Below are positions 35,134-44,172 of a DNA stretch of 64,000 bases, piece by piece. Source of the DNA: HGM04593 sp045654885 (lineage in GTDB: Bacteria; Bacteroidota; Bacteroidia; Bacteroidales; Bacteroidaceae); assembly GCA_045654885.1 (NCBI GenBank), contig JAZOOF010000011.1:1-64000 (forward strand). Direction: 5' to 3'. Every line of letters starts with the position of its first letter. Position 1 is the first letter of the stretch. The notes beneath the pieces are model-generated. The model saw only the letters and a list, made by a program, of their open reading frames with translations. It searched no databases and was not told where the DNA came from. Made by a program: the position numbers and the translations under genes.

Positions 35134-36210
35134 TCAATGCCCGTCCTTGCGGTGTTCGGGCTGCGAGAGACCTATGAACACCGATGAGAGCATGGTAAAC
35201 ACGAATGCCTGTATAAAGGCGACAAGCAACTCCAGCACATTCATGAAAATGGTGAAGAAAACCGACACCACCGTCATTGCGCTGCCAATATACACATTCA
35301 CCGCCATTGTAACAAATATGATTGAGACAAAGGCAAGCAGCGCCGTGTGCCCGGCAAGTATGTTTGCAAACAGACGTATTGTCAGGGCAAAGGGCTTCAC
35401 CACCACACCCACAAGCTCAATTATAGGCATCAGGGGGACAGGCACTTTAAGCCACGTGGGCACGTCGGGCCAGAAGAGTTCCTTATAATACTCCTTGTTG
35501 CCGAACAGGTTCACAGCCACAAAGGTGCAGAGCGCAAGGGCCAGGGCTACGGAAATGTTGCCTGTGACGTTGGCCCCACCGGGGAAGATGGGCAGCAATC
35601 CCATGAGGTTTGTGAGGAATATCATAAAGAAGACCGTCAGCAGGAAAGGTACATACTTTTTATACGTGCTGCCCACATTGGGTTTTATCACACCCTCCAC
35701 AACCATCACAATCACCATTTCCATAATACCCACAAAGCCACGTGGAGCCTCATCGGTTGGTTTGCGGTTCCTGTACCACCGTGCAGTGCCCACTACAATA
35801 ACAATAAGCAGCAGTGATATGATGAACACCGAGACGACAGTCTTTGTTAGCGAGAGGTCGAGCATGGGGCGCCGTTCATTGCCATAGGCATCAAGTTCCA
35901 CAATCTTGCCCTCGAAATTACCGCTTTTGGATATGCTGAAGCCTTTATACTCGGGAGCATGGTGGAACACCGACGAAGAGAACACCTCCCAGCCGGTGCG
36001 CGAAGAGTAAAGGATTATAGGCAGGGGTAATGTAACGTGCGTGTCGCCAATGGTGGTTATGTGCCACTCATAGGAGTCCTTCACGTGGTCGAAGATAATC
36101 TTCTTCACATCGACAGCCTTGGCCTCGGCATCGTCATGCAAAGCACCGGCCGCCGCCCCACAGCAAGGCAACAGCATCAACAGCAACATTATGTACCTTA
36201 ACATCCTCAT
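35134..36210 (-). CDS. atpB: ATP synthase a subunit
   Basis: A 358-residue F0 a subunit. It has an N-terminal signal-like segment (YIMLLLMLLPCCGAAAGA) and a ~100-residue soluble N-terminal extension as in Bacteroidetes. Five or six membrane helices follow, with the essential Arg in ALTIRLFANILAGH. It forms the proton half-channels at the c-ring. The 1-nt overlap with the small membrane gene upstream suggests co-translation. Confidence 0.96.
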   Translation of the reverse strand: MRMLRYIMLLLMLLPCCGAAAGALHDDAEAKAVDVKKIIFDHVKDSYEWHITTIGDTHVTLPLPIILYSSRTGWEVFSSSVFHHAPEYKGFSISKSGNFEGKIVELDAYGNERRPMLDLSLTKTVVSVFIISLLLIVIVVGTARWYRNRKPTDEAPRGFVGIMEMVIVMVVEGVIKPNVGSTYKKYVPFLLTVFFMIFLTNLMGLLPIFPGGANVTGNISVALALALCTFVAVNLFGNKEYYKELFWPDVPTWLKVPVPLMPIIELVGVVVKPFALTIRLFANILAGHTALLAFVSIIFVTMAVNVYIGSAMTVVSVFFTIFMNVLELLVAFIQAFVFTMLSSVFIGLSQPEHRKDGH

Positions 36211-36593
36211 CAGTTGTTCTTTATCACTCTTTTCTTCAAACGGAACACGTATATATTCTCAACAACCATCATGGCAAAAGTGTAGATGAGAAAAGTCACC
36301 AGCACGCCTGTTGCCTGCTCCCTGAAGATGAAACACATTGCAAGCAGCGCAGCCAACGAAAGTATCAGTTTCATGGATTTGAAAACCATGAACTGCCTGA
36401 TGAACTGCTTGGCATCGGCCGGTTGCGCCATCACTGCAAAAGGCACGGCATAGAGAGCCATGAAAAACAGCGGCACCAACAAGTGCGCCTTGCCTGCATA
36501 AGCAGGGAACATCACACCAAGCACCACCTCGCCCGCCACCGTCATCAACAGCAGCATGGCAAACAGTATGAGTATCGTCTTTATTTTGTTCAT
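36210..36593 (-). CDS. Small membrane protein in the atp operon (AtpI-like position)
   Basis: A 127-residue protein with four predicted membrane helices (ILILFAMLLLMTVAGEVVLG; AHLLVPLFFMALYAVPFAVM; LILSLAALLAMCFIF; GVLVTFLIYTFAMMVVENIY) and a basic tail. Bacteroides atp operons carry a hypothetical gene at this place between atpC and atpB. The role may be like AtpI in F0 assembly, but the sequence alone does not show it. Confidence 0.75.
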   Translation of the reverse strand: MNKIKTILILFAMLLLMTVAGEVVLGVMFPAYAGKAHLLVPLFFMALYAVPFAVMAQPADAKQFIRQFMVFKSMKLILSLAALLAMCFIFREQATGVLVTFLIYTFAMMVVENIYVFRLKKRVIKNN

Positions 36594-36937
36594 TATGTCA
36601 TTTATTATTTACCCCTCCGCCTACGGCACCTCCCCTAAAACAGGGGAGGAATAAATAGCCGGTGTTGTCGGGGCTTTGTTTTAGTCTTCAATCATGCTCG
36701 CTGTAAAAGCTCAAGCAAGCTTGCTTTTGCTCGCTTAACCGCAGTTTTAATCCCACTTCGTGTGGTTGAACCTGCTTTCGCTCGGCATAGTAAAAGTAAA
36801 CTTTTCCTCTGCTCTCGCTTAACCGCAGCTTTCACATTTCAGCTTTAACCTTTCCGCTTTCAGTTTTCACCTTTAACCGCACACATGCGGTTGAACCTTG
36901 GCTGCGCTCGTTGTAAAAACTCAAGTAAACTTGGTTT
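36594..36937. other. Repeat-rich spacer inside the atp operon
   Basis: 344 bp between atpC and the small membrane gene, without a coding frame. It contains the CCCCTCC hairpin (36612-36650), several GCTCGCTTAACCGCAG/CTCAAGTAAACTTGG-type short inverted units and a TTTAACCTTTCCGCTTTC stretch (36841-36877). The split in an otherwise tight operon suggests later insertion of repeats. Confidence 0.6.
36612..36650. repeat. CCCCTCC hairpin repeat, copy 2
   Basis: CCCCTCCGCCTACGGCACC, then TCCCCTAAAACAGGGGAGGA, a near-perfect hairpin with loop TAAAAC. Related to 32007-32051 and 50281-50322. Confidence 0.55.
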
Positions 36938-37207
36938 TCACTCGCTTGCGCAAGCTTCCACCTCAATTAATGCCGTCACCTTGTTATTCCGCACCTCGAC
37001 AAAGCCGCTCTGCACAGCCATCGTCTGTTTCTCCTTTCCAATTTTCCATTTTATATTGCCGGCACACAGGGTCGAGACCAACGGTGCATGGTTGTAGAGC
37101 ACCGTGAAAGGTGCCTTTGTACCCGGCAACATCACCCACTCCACCATGCCGGTGAAAAGGTGTTTCTCGGGCGAGACAATCTCCAGTTCAAACAAATCCT
37201 CATCCAT
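36938..37207 (-). CDS. atpC: ATP synthase epsilon subunit
   Basis: An 89-residue F1 epsilon, short form with the N-terminal beta-sandwich (LFELEIVSPEKHLFTGMVEW, APFTVLYNHAPLVSTL) but lacking the C-terminal two-helix hairpin that inhibits ATP hydrolysis in many bacteria. The short form is usual in Bacteroidetes. It begins 4 bp after atpD. Confidence 0.93.
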   Translation of the reverse strand: MDEDLFELEIVSPEKHLFTGMVEWVMLPGTKAPFTVLYNHAPLVSTLCAGNIKWKIGKEKQTMAVQSGFVEVRNNKVTALIEVEACASE

Positions 37208-37211
37208 GGCA

Positions 37212-38735
37212 TCACTTCAATTGGTCGAGTATCTGTTTACCCTTGGCAATTGCCTCGTCTATGGTGCCCACGTTCAGGAATGCCTGCTCGGGCAAGTGGT
37301 CGAGTTCACCGTCAAGTATCATGTTGAAACCGCGTATTGTCTCCTCAATGGGCACCATAACACCTTTCAGTCCGGTAAACTGCTCGGCCACCGTGAATGG
37401 CTGCGACAGGAAGCGCTGCACACGGCGTGCGCGGTTGACGGTAAGGCGGTCCTCATCGGACAACTCCTCCATTCCAAGGATTGAAATGATATCCTGCAAC
37501 TCCTTGTTGCGCTGCAGAATCTGTTTCACCCTCTGCGCAGTGTCATAGTGTTCACGCCCAACAATATTGGCATCGAGGATGCGCGATGTAGAGTCGAGCG
37601 GGTCCACCGCCGGGTATATGCCAAGCTCGGCAATCTTGCGGCTGAGCACCGTTGTAGCATCGAGATGCGTGAACGTTGTTGCAGGCGCAGGGTCGGTAAG
37701 GTCGTCGGCAGGCACGTAAACGGCCTGAACCGATGTGATTGAGCCGTGGATTGTCGACGCAATGCGCTCTTGCATTGCACCCATTTCGCTGGCCAGTGTA
37801 GGCTGATAACCTACAGAACCGGGCATGCGGCCAAGAAGCGCCGACACCTCGGAACCGGCCTGTGTAAAACGGAATATGTTATCAATGAAAAAGAGTATAT
37901 CGTTGCGTTTTCCGTCGGCAGCACCTGCATCGCGGAAAGCCTCGGCAACCGTCAGGCCCGACAGCGCCACTGCGGCACGCGCACCGGGAGGTTCGTTCAT
38001 CTGGCCGTAGACCAACGTTGCCTGCGACTTCGCAACCTCGGCAAAATCCACCTTCGACAAATCCCAACCACCATTCTCCATATCCTTCTTGAACCCGTCG
38101 CCATAGCGTATTACGTTCGACCCAATCATCTCACGCAACAGGTCATTACCCTCGCGTGTTCTCTCACCCACTCCGGCAAACACAGAATAGCCGTTGTAGC
38201 CCTTGGCAATGTTGTTGATGAGCTCCATTATGAGCACCGTCTTTCCCACACCGGCACCACCGAAAAGACCAATCTTTCCACCCTTGCAATAGGGTTCAAG
38301 CAGGTCTATGACCTTTATACCTGTGTAAAGCACCTCCTGCACCGTTGAGAGTTCCTCGAACTTGGGCGCGTCGCGGTGAATGGGATAGGCACCTTCGTTG
38401 TCAAGGCTGCCAAGCCCGTCTATGGGAGCACCCACCACGTTCATCATGCGCCCTTTTATCTGTGCGCCCATGGGCATGGTAATGGGCTGTCCCATGGCCA
38501 CCACCTTCATTCCGCGAGAAAGCCCCGCAGTCCTGTCCATGGCTACGGTGCGCACCGTGTCGTCACCGATGTGCTGCTGCACCTCGAGTATGAGTTCACG
38601 CCCGTCGGGCATCACCACCTTGAGCGCCTCATATATTGCAGGCAGAAAAACCTTGCCTTCGCCTTCATCGGCATCGAAACAGACATCGATGACAGCACCT
38701 ATAACCTGGGCTATGTACCCTATCCTTTGCGACAT
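37212..38735 (-). CDS. atpD: ATP synthase beta subunit
   Basis: A 507-residue catalytic F1 beta subunit with Walker A GGAGVGKTVLI, the GERTREGNDL catalytic Glu motif and ALSGLTVAEAFRD. First gene of the operon; a promoter with both boxes lies upstream (38816-38845). Confidence 0.98.
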   Translation of the reverse strand: MSQRIGYIAQVIGAVIDVCFDADEGEGKVFLPAIYEALKVVMPDGRELILEVQQHIGDDTVRTVAMDRTAGLSRGMKVVAMGQPITMPMGAQIKGRMMNVVGAPIDGLGSLDNEGAYPIHRDAPKFEELSTVQEVLYTGIKVIDLLEPYCKGGKIGLFGGAGVGKTVLIMELINNIAKGYNGYSVFAGVGERTREGNDLLREMIGSNVIRYGDGFKKDMENGGWDLSKVDFAEVAKSQATLVYGQMNEPPGARAAVALSGLTVAEAFRDAGAADGKRNDILFFIDNIFRFTQAGSEVSALLGRMPGSVGYQPTLASEMGAMQERIASTIHGSITSVQAVYVPADDLTDPAPATTFTHLDATTVLSRKIAELGIYPAVDPLDSTSRILDANIVGREHYDTAQRVKQILQRNKELQDIISILGMEELSDEDRLTVNRARRVQRFLSQPFTVAEQFTGLKGVMVPIEETIRGFNMILDGELDHLPEQAFLNVGTIDEAIAKGKQILDQLK

Positions 38736-38815
38736 AATCTACAGTTTAAATATAAACCAACCGAATTGGATTTTGTTTCTAAAAACACCTATATCGGCAT
38801 TTTAGCAATAAAATC

Positions 38816-38845
38816 CAAATATACGGTTTTTTCCTTAATTTCAAA
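38816..38845 (-). promoter_or_regulatory. Promoter of the ATP synthase operon
   Basis: Minus-strand TTTG (38842-38845), 18-nt spacer, TATATTTG (38816-38823): both elements of the Bacteroidetes promoter near the accepted spacing. Start expected near 38809, leader about 73 nt. Confidence 0.7.
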
Positions 38846-38883
38846 AGGAACACTCCCTAAATCAACAACAATTAACAAAAAAA

Positions 38884-38909
38884 GACTGCCGGTTTAACAC
38901 ACGGCAGTC
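38884..38909 (-). terminator. Terminator of the repressor gene
   Basis: Stem GACTGCCG/CGGCAGTC (8 bp) with a 10-nt loop, followed on minus by TTTTTTT. It lies 60 bp beyond the repressor stop and upstream of the atp promoter. Confidence 0.85.
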
Positions 38910-38969
38910 AATATATTGCGCATAGACCGCATGGAAAAACGGTCCTTTAACACGTTGCAAAATGGAGAA

Positions 38970-39599
38970 TCAGAACATCTCAATCCTGTTCACAACCTTG
39001 AACAGCGCGCACACATCGTTCTTGTGGATGGGGAACGAAGGATAGTTGGGCGACACGCACCATATGAGGTTAGGGTCGTTGTTGTCGTGATAGCAACGCT
39101 TTATCATTCGGTTGTCGTTTGTCACCACCATATATACATCGCCATGCACGATACCATCGTTACGGTTCACTCTTTTCACGCCGACAATGTCGCCATCATT
39201 TATTTCCGGCTCCATAGACGTACCCGAAACAGGGAAGTAGAAATCGGCACTCTTGCCCGGCAACGAGATATAAGAAGTTGGTGTCTCGCGGCCACCGTCG
39301 AGCACGTCCTTGAAGCCTGCACTCACCGGCAGGTCGTTATAGAAAGGAACCTGATAGGCCGGAGCCGCCTGTGGCACATTTAGCATACCACCTTCCCCCA
39401 ACAGAAGCCAAAGTGGAGAAATCTCGGTAAATGTGTCAAGTATTGCATAAAGCAAATCCATACTTATGTTACCATCCTCGTTCACCTGTCTGTTCAGGGT
39501 ACGCTGCGGGATAGAGAGCACCTTGCTTGCCCTGTTCACGTTGATTTTCTTATAACGAAGCACCTCTGCCACACGCTGTTTTATACCATTATCTTTCAT
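38970..39599 (-). CDS. CI/LexA-type repressor with S24 self-cleavage domain
   Basis: A 209-residue phage-type repressor. Residues 1-65 form an HTH domain (VAEVLRYKKINVNRASKVLS...RTLNRQVN). Residues ~85-205 are an S24 peptidase domain with a cleavage bond Ala94-Gly95 (VSAGF), Ser 128 in SGTSMEPEINDGDIV, and Lys 167 in NRMIKRC. Such repressors are inactivated by RecA-stimulated self-cleavage after DNA damage. No prophage replication genes sit beside it; the divergent gene and the operators between fit a CI/Cro-like switch. It may control the virion loci A and B, which is inference. Confidence 0.88.
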   Translation of the reverse strand: MKDNGIKQRVAEVLRYKKINVNRASKVLSIPQRTLNRQVNEDGNISMDLLYAILDTFTEISPLWLLLGEGGMLNVPQAAPAYQVPFYNDLPVSAGFKDVLDGGRETPTSYISLPGKSADFYFPVSGTSMEPEINDGDIVGVKRVNRNDGIVHGDVYMVVTNDNRMIKRCYHDNNDPNLIWCVSPNYPSFPIHKNDVCALFKVVNRIEMF

Positions 39600-39700
39600 A
39601 TCAAATTATTATTTACCTGTTAATCAAACCAATACACACCGCCTTATTTAGACAGCTTCCAAAATAGCAACTTTTTACTAATTCAACAACTCGTTTTTGG

Positions 39701-39735
39701 ATATTAGCGCTTATATTTGTAGCCACAAACGGCTA
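39701..39735. promoter_or_regulatory. Divergent operator/promoter region with two dyads
   Basis: ATATTAGCGCTTATAT (39701-39716, one mismatched pair) overlaps TATATTTG (39712-39719), the plus-strand -7 box. TAGCC-N6-GGCTA (39720-39735) lies at the expected start site. Both are good candidates for binding by the adjacent repressor, controlling the rightward 129-aa gene (start 39845). Confidence 0.55.
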
Positions 39736-39844
39736 TTTGTATTATTTCATATCTCTACAGGGACAAATAAAGCAGAAAATCCAATACCCTGACAAACATA
39801 ATACAAATAAAATTAACTACAAAACAAATAATTATCGATTTACT

Positions 39845-40234
39845 ATGAGAAGTAGAGTTATTGTAAAATGCCGGGAGATTCTCGGCTACTATTACGAAAA
39901 GGTCATGGAGTGGGTGCACTCCATAAGTTGCAGAATATTCGCAAAGGAGGCAACAGGCAGAAGCCTCATCGAGGAGTACATTATATATGAACCGTTTACG
40001 CGCGAGGATTTTGTTAAGGAGTTCCTTAGCGAGCGCACACGCAACACCACCGCAAACAACTACTGCATAAGGATAATGACAGCACCGTGCGAGGGGAGCA
40101 GCACCCGCACCAACGGCACTACCCAAGTCATAGGGAAAGCCCGCCTTCTGAGAAAAGACACACTCATCGACGAGGCAAGACTTGTAATAAAGAACCGGGA
40201 GAAGAACCTGATATATTGGGAATTTGACAAGTGA
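39845..40234 (+). CDS. Hypothetical protein divergent from the repressor (129 aa)
   Basis: Begins MRSRVIVKCREILGYYYEKV with a basic, helical N-terminus, then EATGRSLIEEYIIYEPFTREDF and an Asn/Thr-rich middle, ending KNLIYWEFDK. No known family. I use the ATG at 39845; an in-frame TTG at 39737 would add 36 poorly coding residues. The position opposite a CI-like repressor suggests a regulator or an SOS-induced function. Confidence 0.6.
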   Translation: MRSRVIVKCREILGYYYEKVMEWVHSISCRIFAKEATGRSLIEEYIIYEPFTREDFVKEFLSERTRNTTANNYCIRIMTAPCEGSSTRTNGTTQVIGKARLLRKDTLIDEARLVIKNREKNLIYWEFDK

Positions 40235-41223
40235 ACGACAAAGTAGAAATTTAGCGTGAACAAGCACACAAATTAAAAATTCTGAAAGGAAAATATTTGT
40301 GAACGGTTGCAAAAATAATGTCGGCTTCGATTTTGCTCACTATTATAGTCTACGGCAGTCCTCAACCTTGATTGTTCACTTTATTTTACTTCAAGTCTTT
40401 CTTTCATCTACTTTCGTCGCGCGAAAGTAGCAAAGCGCCCGTCACCGGCAAAATCAGTCATAACAGCCTTCTGCTCGCGAGTCGCAAGCGACATCCCTCG
40501 GTCGGCTGAGCGCTGGAGCGCACTCCTTTGGGGAGCTAAAGCTCCCGTCGTCGCAAACATTGCTCGCCCGCAATGGTGCCGCAAACAGCTCTTCGTTCAA
40601 GCACCGGGGACAAAACAACTCGCTTTTCACGCAATAACAGCATCGCGTATATGCACCGCTCAAACAAATTTTGTCCTGTTTCCGATGCTTGCCCGGCTGT
40701 TTGCTGTGATTTTGATGGTGCCAGTTTTAAAATATTAGCATTTTACGCGCTAAAGTCAATGATGTATGCCTATGAATCTTCATTGCAAAGGTAATTCCCC
40801 GCCAACGGCGGAAGGGCAGCGTTGGGAGGCACAGCGAGTAGCCGAGCAATGCTTGGAAAAAGGCGACATGATGTTTGAGCGAAGCGAGTTCTTGCCGCCC
40901 CAAGCATTGCGACAAGCAGCGAGCGGCGAGGGGCGAACCGACTGAAAGATGTCGCAAAGCGACTCTTGAACAAAGGAAGCACCGAATGACGTACACGACT
41001 GCCCGGTTCTTTGGTACTTTCTGTCACACAGAAAGTACATGTAGAAAGACTACAGTAGAAATCTAAGATAACTGAACAAGGTTGAAAATTGCGAGTAAGC
41101 AAGTGTGGGTAAACTTGTTTACACACAAAGCGAGCGAAAGCAATTACAACGAAATTAAAATGTCAGTTAATTTAATACATCAATAAGCTATATCCCAAAC
41201 TTAAAGTAAACCAGATTATCCAC
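40235..41223. other. About 990-bp spacer with hairpin-bounded repeat element
   Basis: No reliable gene. A segment from 40408 to 41038 is bounded by inward-facing hairpins: CTACTTTCG-TCGCG-CGAAAGTAG followed by CAAAG, and CTTTG-G followed by GTACTTTCTG-TCACA-CAGAAAGTAC. Inside is an 11-bp inverted repeat GCAATGCTTGG (40846-40856) / CCAAGCATTGC (40900-40910). Overlapping frames on both strands here have repeat-like, Arg/Ser/Cys-rich translations. Confidence 0.55.
40408..41038. repeat. Element with inverted hairpin ends, non-autonomous-element-like
   Basis: Left end TACTTTC...GAAAGTAGCAAAG and right end, read in reverse, TACTTTC...GAAAGTACCAAAG are related, so the ends form an inverted repeat. 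No transposase is encoded. A mobile or recurrent intergenic element of Bacteroidales is likely. Confidence 0.45.
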
Positions 41224-41277
41224 ATGAACCAAGTGAACGGCAAAGGCCTCAAGGGGCTAAAAGCAAAAATAGAATAA
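41224..41277 (+). CDS. Possible 17-residue basic leader peptide
   Basis: ATG at 41224 opens MNQVNGKGLKGLKAKIE and stops at TAA 41275-41277, 19 bp before the start of the next gene. The Lys/Gly-rich peptide could be a leader or a small independent peptide. No support beyond the frame and its position. Confidence 0.25.
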   Translation: MNQVNGKGLKGLKAKIE

Positions 41278-41296
41278 CAAACAAAAAGAACACACC

Positions 41297-41509
41297 ATGA
41301 ACGCAAAACAACTTATAGTACTACAGGCAATATGTCTGGTGGCAATCATAGCCACAATAGGAACACTGTTCGAGAGCAGAACGGCAACAATCATTTTTGC
41401 GACGGCACTCTTTGTCTTTGCGCGTTGCAGCGTCTACATAAGCACGCACAGCGCGCGTCTGTTGCGCGAGCTGGAGAGAGAAAAGGAACTCTGCAAGGCA
41501 AAGAGGTGA
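41297..41509 (+). CDS. Small two-helix membrane protein (70 aa)
   Basis: Begins MNAKQLIVLQAICLVAIIAT and has two predicted membrane helices (residues ~5-22; ~30-46, TIIFATALFVFARCSVYIS) and a charged helical tail (LLRELEREKELCKAKR). The coding frame is compact and hydrophobic in the right places. Function unknown; convergent with the histidine kinase gene (22 bp between stops). Confidence 0.6.
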   Translation: MNAKQLIVLQAICLVAIIATIGTLFESRTATIIFATALFVFARCSVYISTHSARLLRELEREKELCKAKR

Positions 41510-41531
41510 AATGATAATCAAAGAGAGGTGA

Positions 41532-42842
41532 CTATTCCAGGACAATGAGGAAAGTCACCTTTTCATCATTGTTATGCGCAAGGCGCAGTGTACCGCCATG
41601 CAGGCGGATAATCTGTTTCGAAACGGCAAGGCCAATACCCGAACCGTCATGTTTGGTCGTAAAGAACGGTGTAAAAATATTTTCGGCGACATCGGCAGGG
41701 ATTGCCCCACCGCTATTGCTCACCTCAATGCACACCTTCTCATCGGGGGCAATGCGCGAGCGCACCTCAATCCATTGTACACCGCCACGCAGAGAACAGG
41801 CCTCGGCAGCATTCTTCAACAGGTTTACAAACACCTGCTGCAACTGAACTCTGTCGGCATAAATCATGGTATCCTGTGGGGCAACATCTATGCTCACCGA
41901 CACATTGCCGAAATCGACAAGCGCCCTTGTGTCATTCAGCAGAGAGGCAAGATGGAATGCTGTTTTCTTTGGTGGCGGAATACGTGTCACCTCGCGGAAC
42001 GAATCGACGAACTGCATCAGGCGGTCGCTCGTTGCATGGATGGTCTCGAGCCCCTGCTGCAGCACCTCGGGATTCTCCTTTGCATGAAGCAACGTGTTGC
42101 TTATGGATGTTACAGGCGCAAGCGAGTTCATAATCTCGTGTGTGAGTATGCGCGTGAGTTTTTCCCACGCAAGCCCCTCTTGCGTGTCGAGCTCACGGTT
42201 GATATCCTCAATTGATATCACGCGTAAATTACGGCCGTCATACGTCATTGCCGAGCAGGTCAACAACAAATTCACATTTCCAGTTTCAGTTGCAAGAGAT
42301 ACGCTCTTCTGTTCCATTGGAAGAATTGACAGCATGGTATCGGCAAGCTGTGCCGACAGCGGACGCAACCTATCGATGTGGCTGAGCATGGGAACACCAA
42401 GCAGGCTTATAGCCTTGCTGTTGTGTTTCATAACTGTGCCATTCTCAAGTACGACCATAATACCCACATTGGCACACTCCATAATGGTCTCGAAATACTT
42501 TTCCTTTTCGGCGGCCTTGAGTTTACTCTCGTCAAGCACCTCTTTGATTCGATTCAACGAATGGTTTATAACGGAATATCCCGCACGCTTGGGATTCTCG
42601 ACAAAGCGGTACGAGAAATCATTGTTGCGCACGGCGGTGAATATGAAGTCGAGTTTCCTTACAATTCCACGATACACGTTAATGAGCTTTACCGCAAACA
42701 GCAAAGCAACGATTGCGCACAGCGCGCACAGACGGTAATGCCCAAGCGCCGCCGACCACCCCGCCGACACTGCAGCCGTCACCAACAAAATGACGGTAAA
42801 CAATGGTTTCGAAAGAGGCAGGCCACGTTTTTTATAGTCCAT
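41532..42842 (-). CDS. Sensor histidine kinase of the efflux locus
   Basis: A 436-residue membrane histidine kinase: two N-terminal membrane helices (LFTVILLVTAAVSAGWSAAL; LCALCAIVALLFAVKLINVY), a PAS-like region (YFETIMECANVGIMVVLENG), H-box THEIMNSLAPV, N box NLLKNAAEA and G box GSGIGLAVSKQII. The start MDYKKRGL (42842) overlaps the regulator stop by 11 nt. With the regulator it should sense an envelope or drug signal; the pair lies downstream of the efflux genes it probably controls. Confidence 0.92.
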   Translation of the reverse strand: MDYKKRGLPLSKPLFTVILLVTAAVSAGWSAALGHYRLCALCAIVALLFAVKLINVYRGIVRKLDFIFTAVRNNDFSYRFVENPKRAGYSVINHSLNRIKEVLDESKLKAAEKEKYFETIMECANVGIMVVLENGTVMKHNSKAISLLGVPMLSHIDRLRPLSAQLADTMLSILPMEQKSVSLATETGNVNLLLTCSAMTYDGRNLRVISIEDINRELDTQEGLAWEKLTRILTHEIMNSLAPVTSISNTLLHAKENPEVLQQGLETIHATSDRLMQFVDSFREVTRIPPPKKTAFHLASLLNDTRALVDFGNVSVSIDVAPQDTMIYADRVQLQQVFVNLLKNAAEACSLRGGVQWIEVRSRIAPDEKVCIEVSNSGGAIPADVAENIFTPFFTTKHDGSGIGLAVSKQIIRLHGGTLRLAHNNDEKVTFLIVLE

Positions 42843-44172
42843 AACGCTTGATTTTATTATAGAGAGTCTGGCGGGTAATTCCCAACTTCTGCGCGACCAT
42901 CGACAGGTTGCCGCCACACGAAGAGATAGCCTCGGCAATTGCAGTGCGCTCCATATCCTCAAGCGTAGCACCCGCTGTACGCGCCGCTGCCGACGAAACA
43001 TGCAGCTGCAGATGGTGAGGCTCAATCGATGCCCCGTCGCACATGATTACCGCCTTCTCCATTATATTCTGCAGCTCGCGTATGTTACCCTCAAATGGGT
43101 GCGCCATGAGTTTCTCAGCCGTCTGCTGCGAAATACCCATTGGCTCCTTGCCATACTTCTCGCAATAGTGTTTGAGGAATATTTCGGCAAGCGGAACAAT
43201 ATCCACCCTGCGATTGCGCAACGGTGGCAGATTGATATGCACGGTATTTATACGGTAGAGAAGGTCTTGCCTGAAGCTGCCGTTTTCGACCATAGAATAG
43301 AGGTCGCGGTTTGTTGCAGCCACAATGCGTATGTCTATTGCCTGTGGTGCATTGCCGCCAAGGGGTGTAACCGTACGGTTCTGCAGTGCTACGAGCATCT
43401 TTGCCTGCAGATGGAGCGGAAGGTTACCAATCTCATCCATAAAGAGTGTAGAACCGTTTGCTGCGACCATTTTTCCTGGGCGGTCGGCATGTGCATCGGT
43501 AAACGCACCCTTCTTGTGACCGAATAGTTCACTCTCGAAAAGAGTCTCGGGTATGGCACCCATGTCAAGCGATACCATCTCCTTTCCGCAACGTTTGGAC
43601 AGGCGATGTATCTCACGCGCCAACAGTTCCTTACCCGTACCGTTCTCGCCGGTGATGAGAACATTGGCATCGGTCACTGCAACACGCTCAACCAAGGCGC
43701 GTACACGCTCCATATCGGCACTGCCTCCCCAGAACATGGGCACCTCCTTGCGCACAGGCACCTCCTGTTTCTTCTTGCCCTTACCCATGGACTGCTCAAG
43801 AGCATTGAGCAGCGTCTCCATCAGTTTGTCATTGTTCCAAGGCTTTACTACAAAGTCGAACGCGCCATGCTTCATAGCCTTGACAGCAAGGTCTATGTCG
43901 CCGTAGGCTGTGAAAAGTACAACCTTCACATCGGGGAATTTTCCGCATACCTCCTTGAGCCAATAGATACCTTCGTTGCCGGTGTTTATTCCTGCATGGA
44001 AGTTCATATCCAGCAACAGGACGTTCGGACGCTCGGCAGCAACAGTAGAAAGCAGCGTCGTTGGCGAAGAGAGCGTCACCACCTTCGCAAAAGAACCGTC
44101 GGCAAGCAATTTAACCGCCGACAGGATGTTCCTGTTATCATCAACTATAAGTAATGTACCTCTCTTTGCCAT
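42832..44172 (-). CDS. NtrC-family sigma54-dependent response regulator
   Basis: A 446-residue regulator. Receiver (LLIVDDNRNIL; phospho-acceptor Asp in LLLDMNFH), AAA+ domain (Walker A TGENGTGKE; GAFTDA in place of GAFTGA, which I recall as common in Bacteroidetes; Walker B STLFMDEIGNLP) and a Fis-type HTH (NLSMVAQKLGITRQTLYNKI). It activates transcription with sigma54. A -24/-12 type sequence precedes the TolC-like gene at 55513-55529, so the efflux operon is its likely target. Confidence 0.94.
   Translation of the reverse strand: MAKRGTLLIVDDNRNILSAVKLLADGSFAKVVTLSSPTTLLSTVAAERPNVLLLDMNFHAGINTGNEGIYWLKEVCGKFPDVKVVLFTAYGDIDLAVKAMKHGAFDFVVKPWNNDKLMETLLNALEQSMGKGKKKQEVPVRKEVPMFWGGSADMERVRALVERVAVTDANVLITGENGTGKELLAREIHRLSKRCGKEMVSLDMGAIPETLFESELFGHKKGAFTDAHADRPGKMVAANGSTLFMDEIGNLPLHLQAKMLVALQNRTVTPLGGNAPQAIDIRIVAATNRDLYSMVENGSFRQDLLYRINTVHINLPPLRNRRVDIVPLAEIFLKHYCEKYGKEPMGISQQTAEKLMAHPFEGNIRELQNIMEKAVIMCDGASIEPHHLQLHVSSAAARTAGATLEDMERTAIAEAISSCGGNLSMVAQKLGITRQTLYNKIKRYGL

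Noticed and set aside
40454..41126. Several 60-118 codon frames on both strands in the repeat spacer
   Set aside because: They follow the inverted repeats of the element; translations are Arg/Ser/Cys-rich and mutually overlapping.
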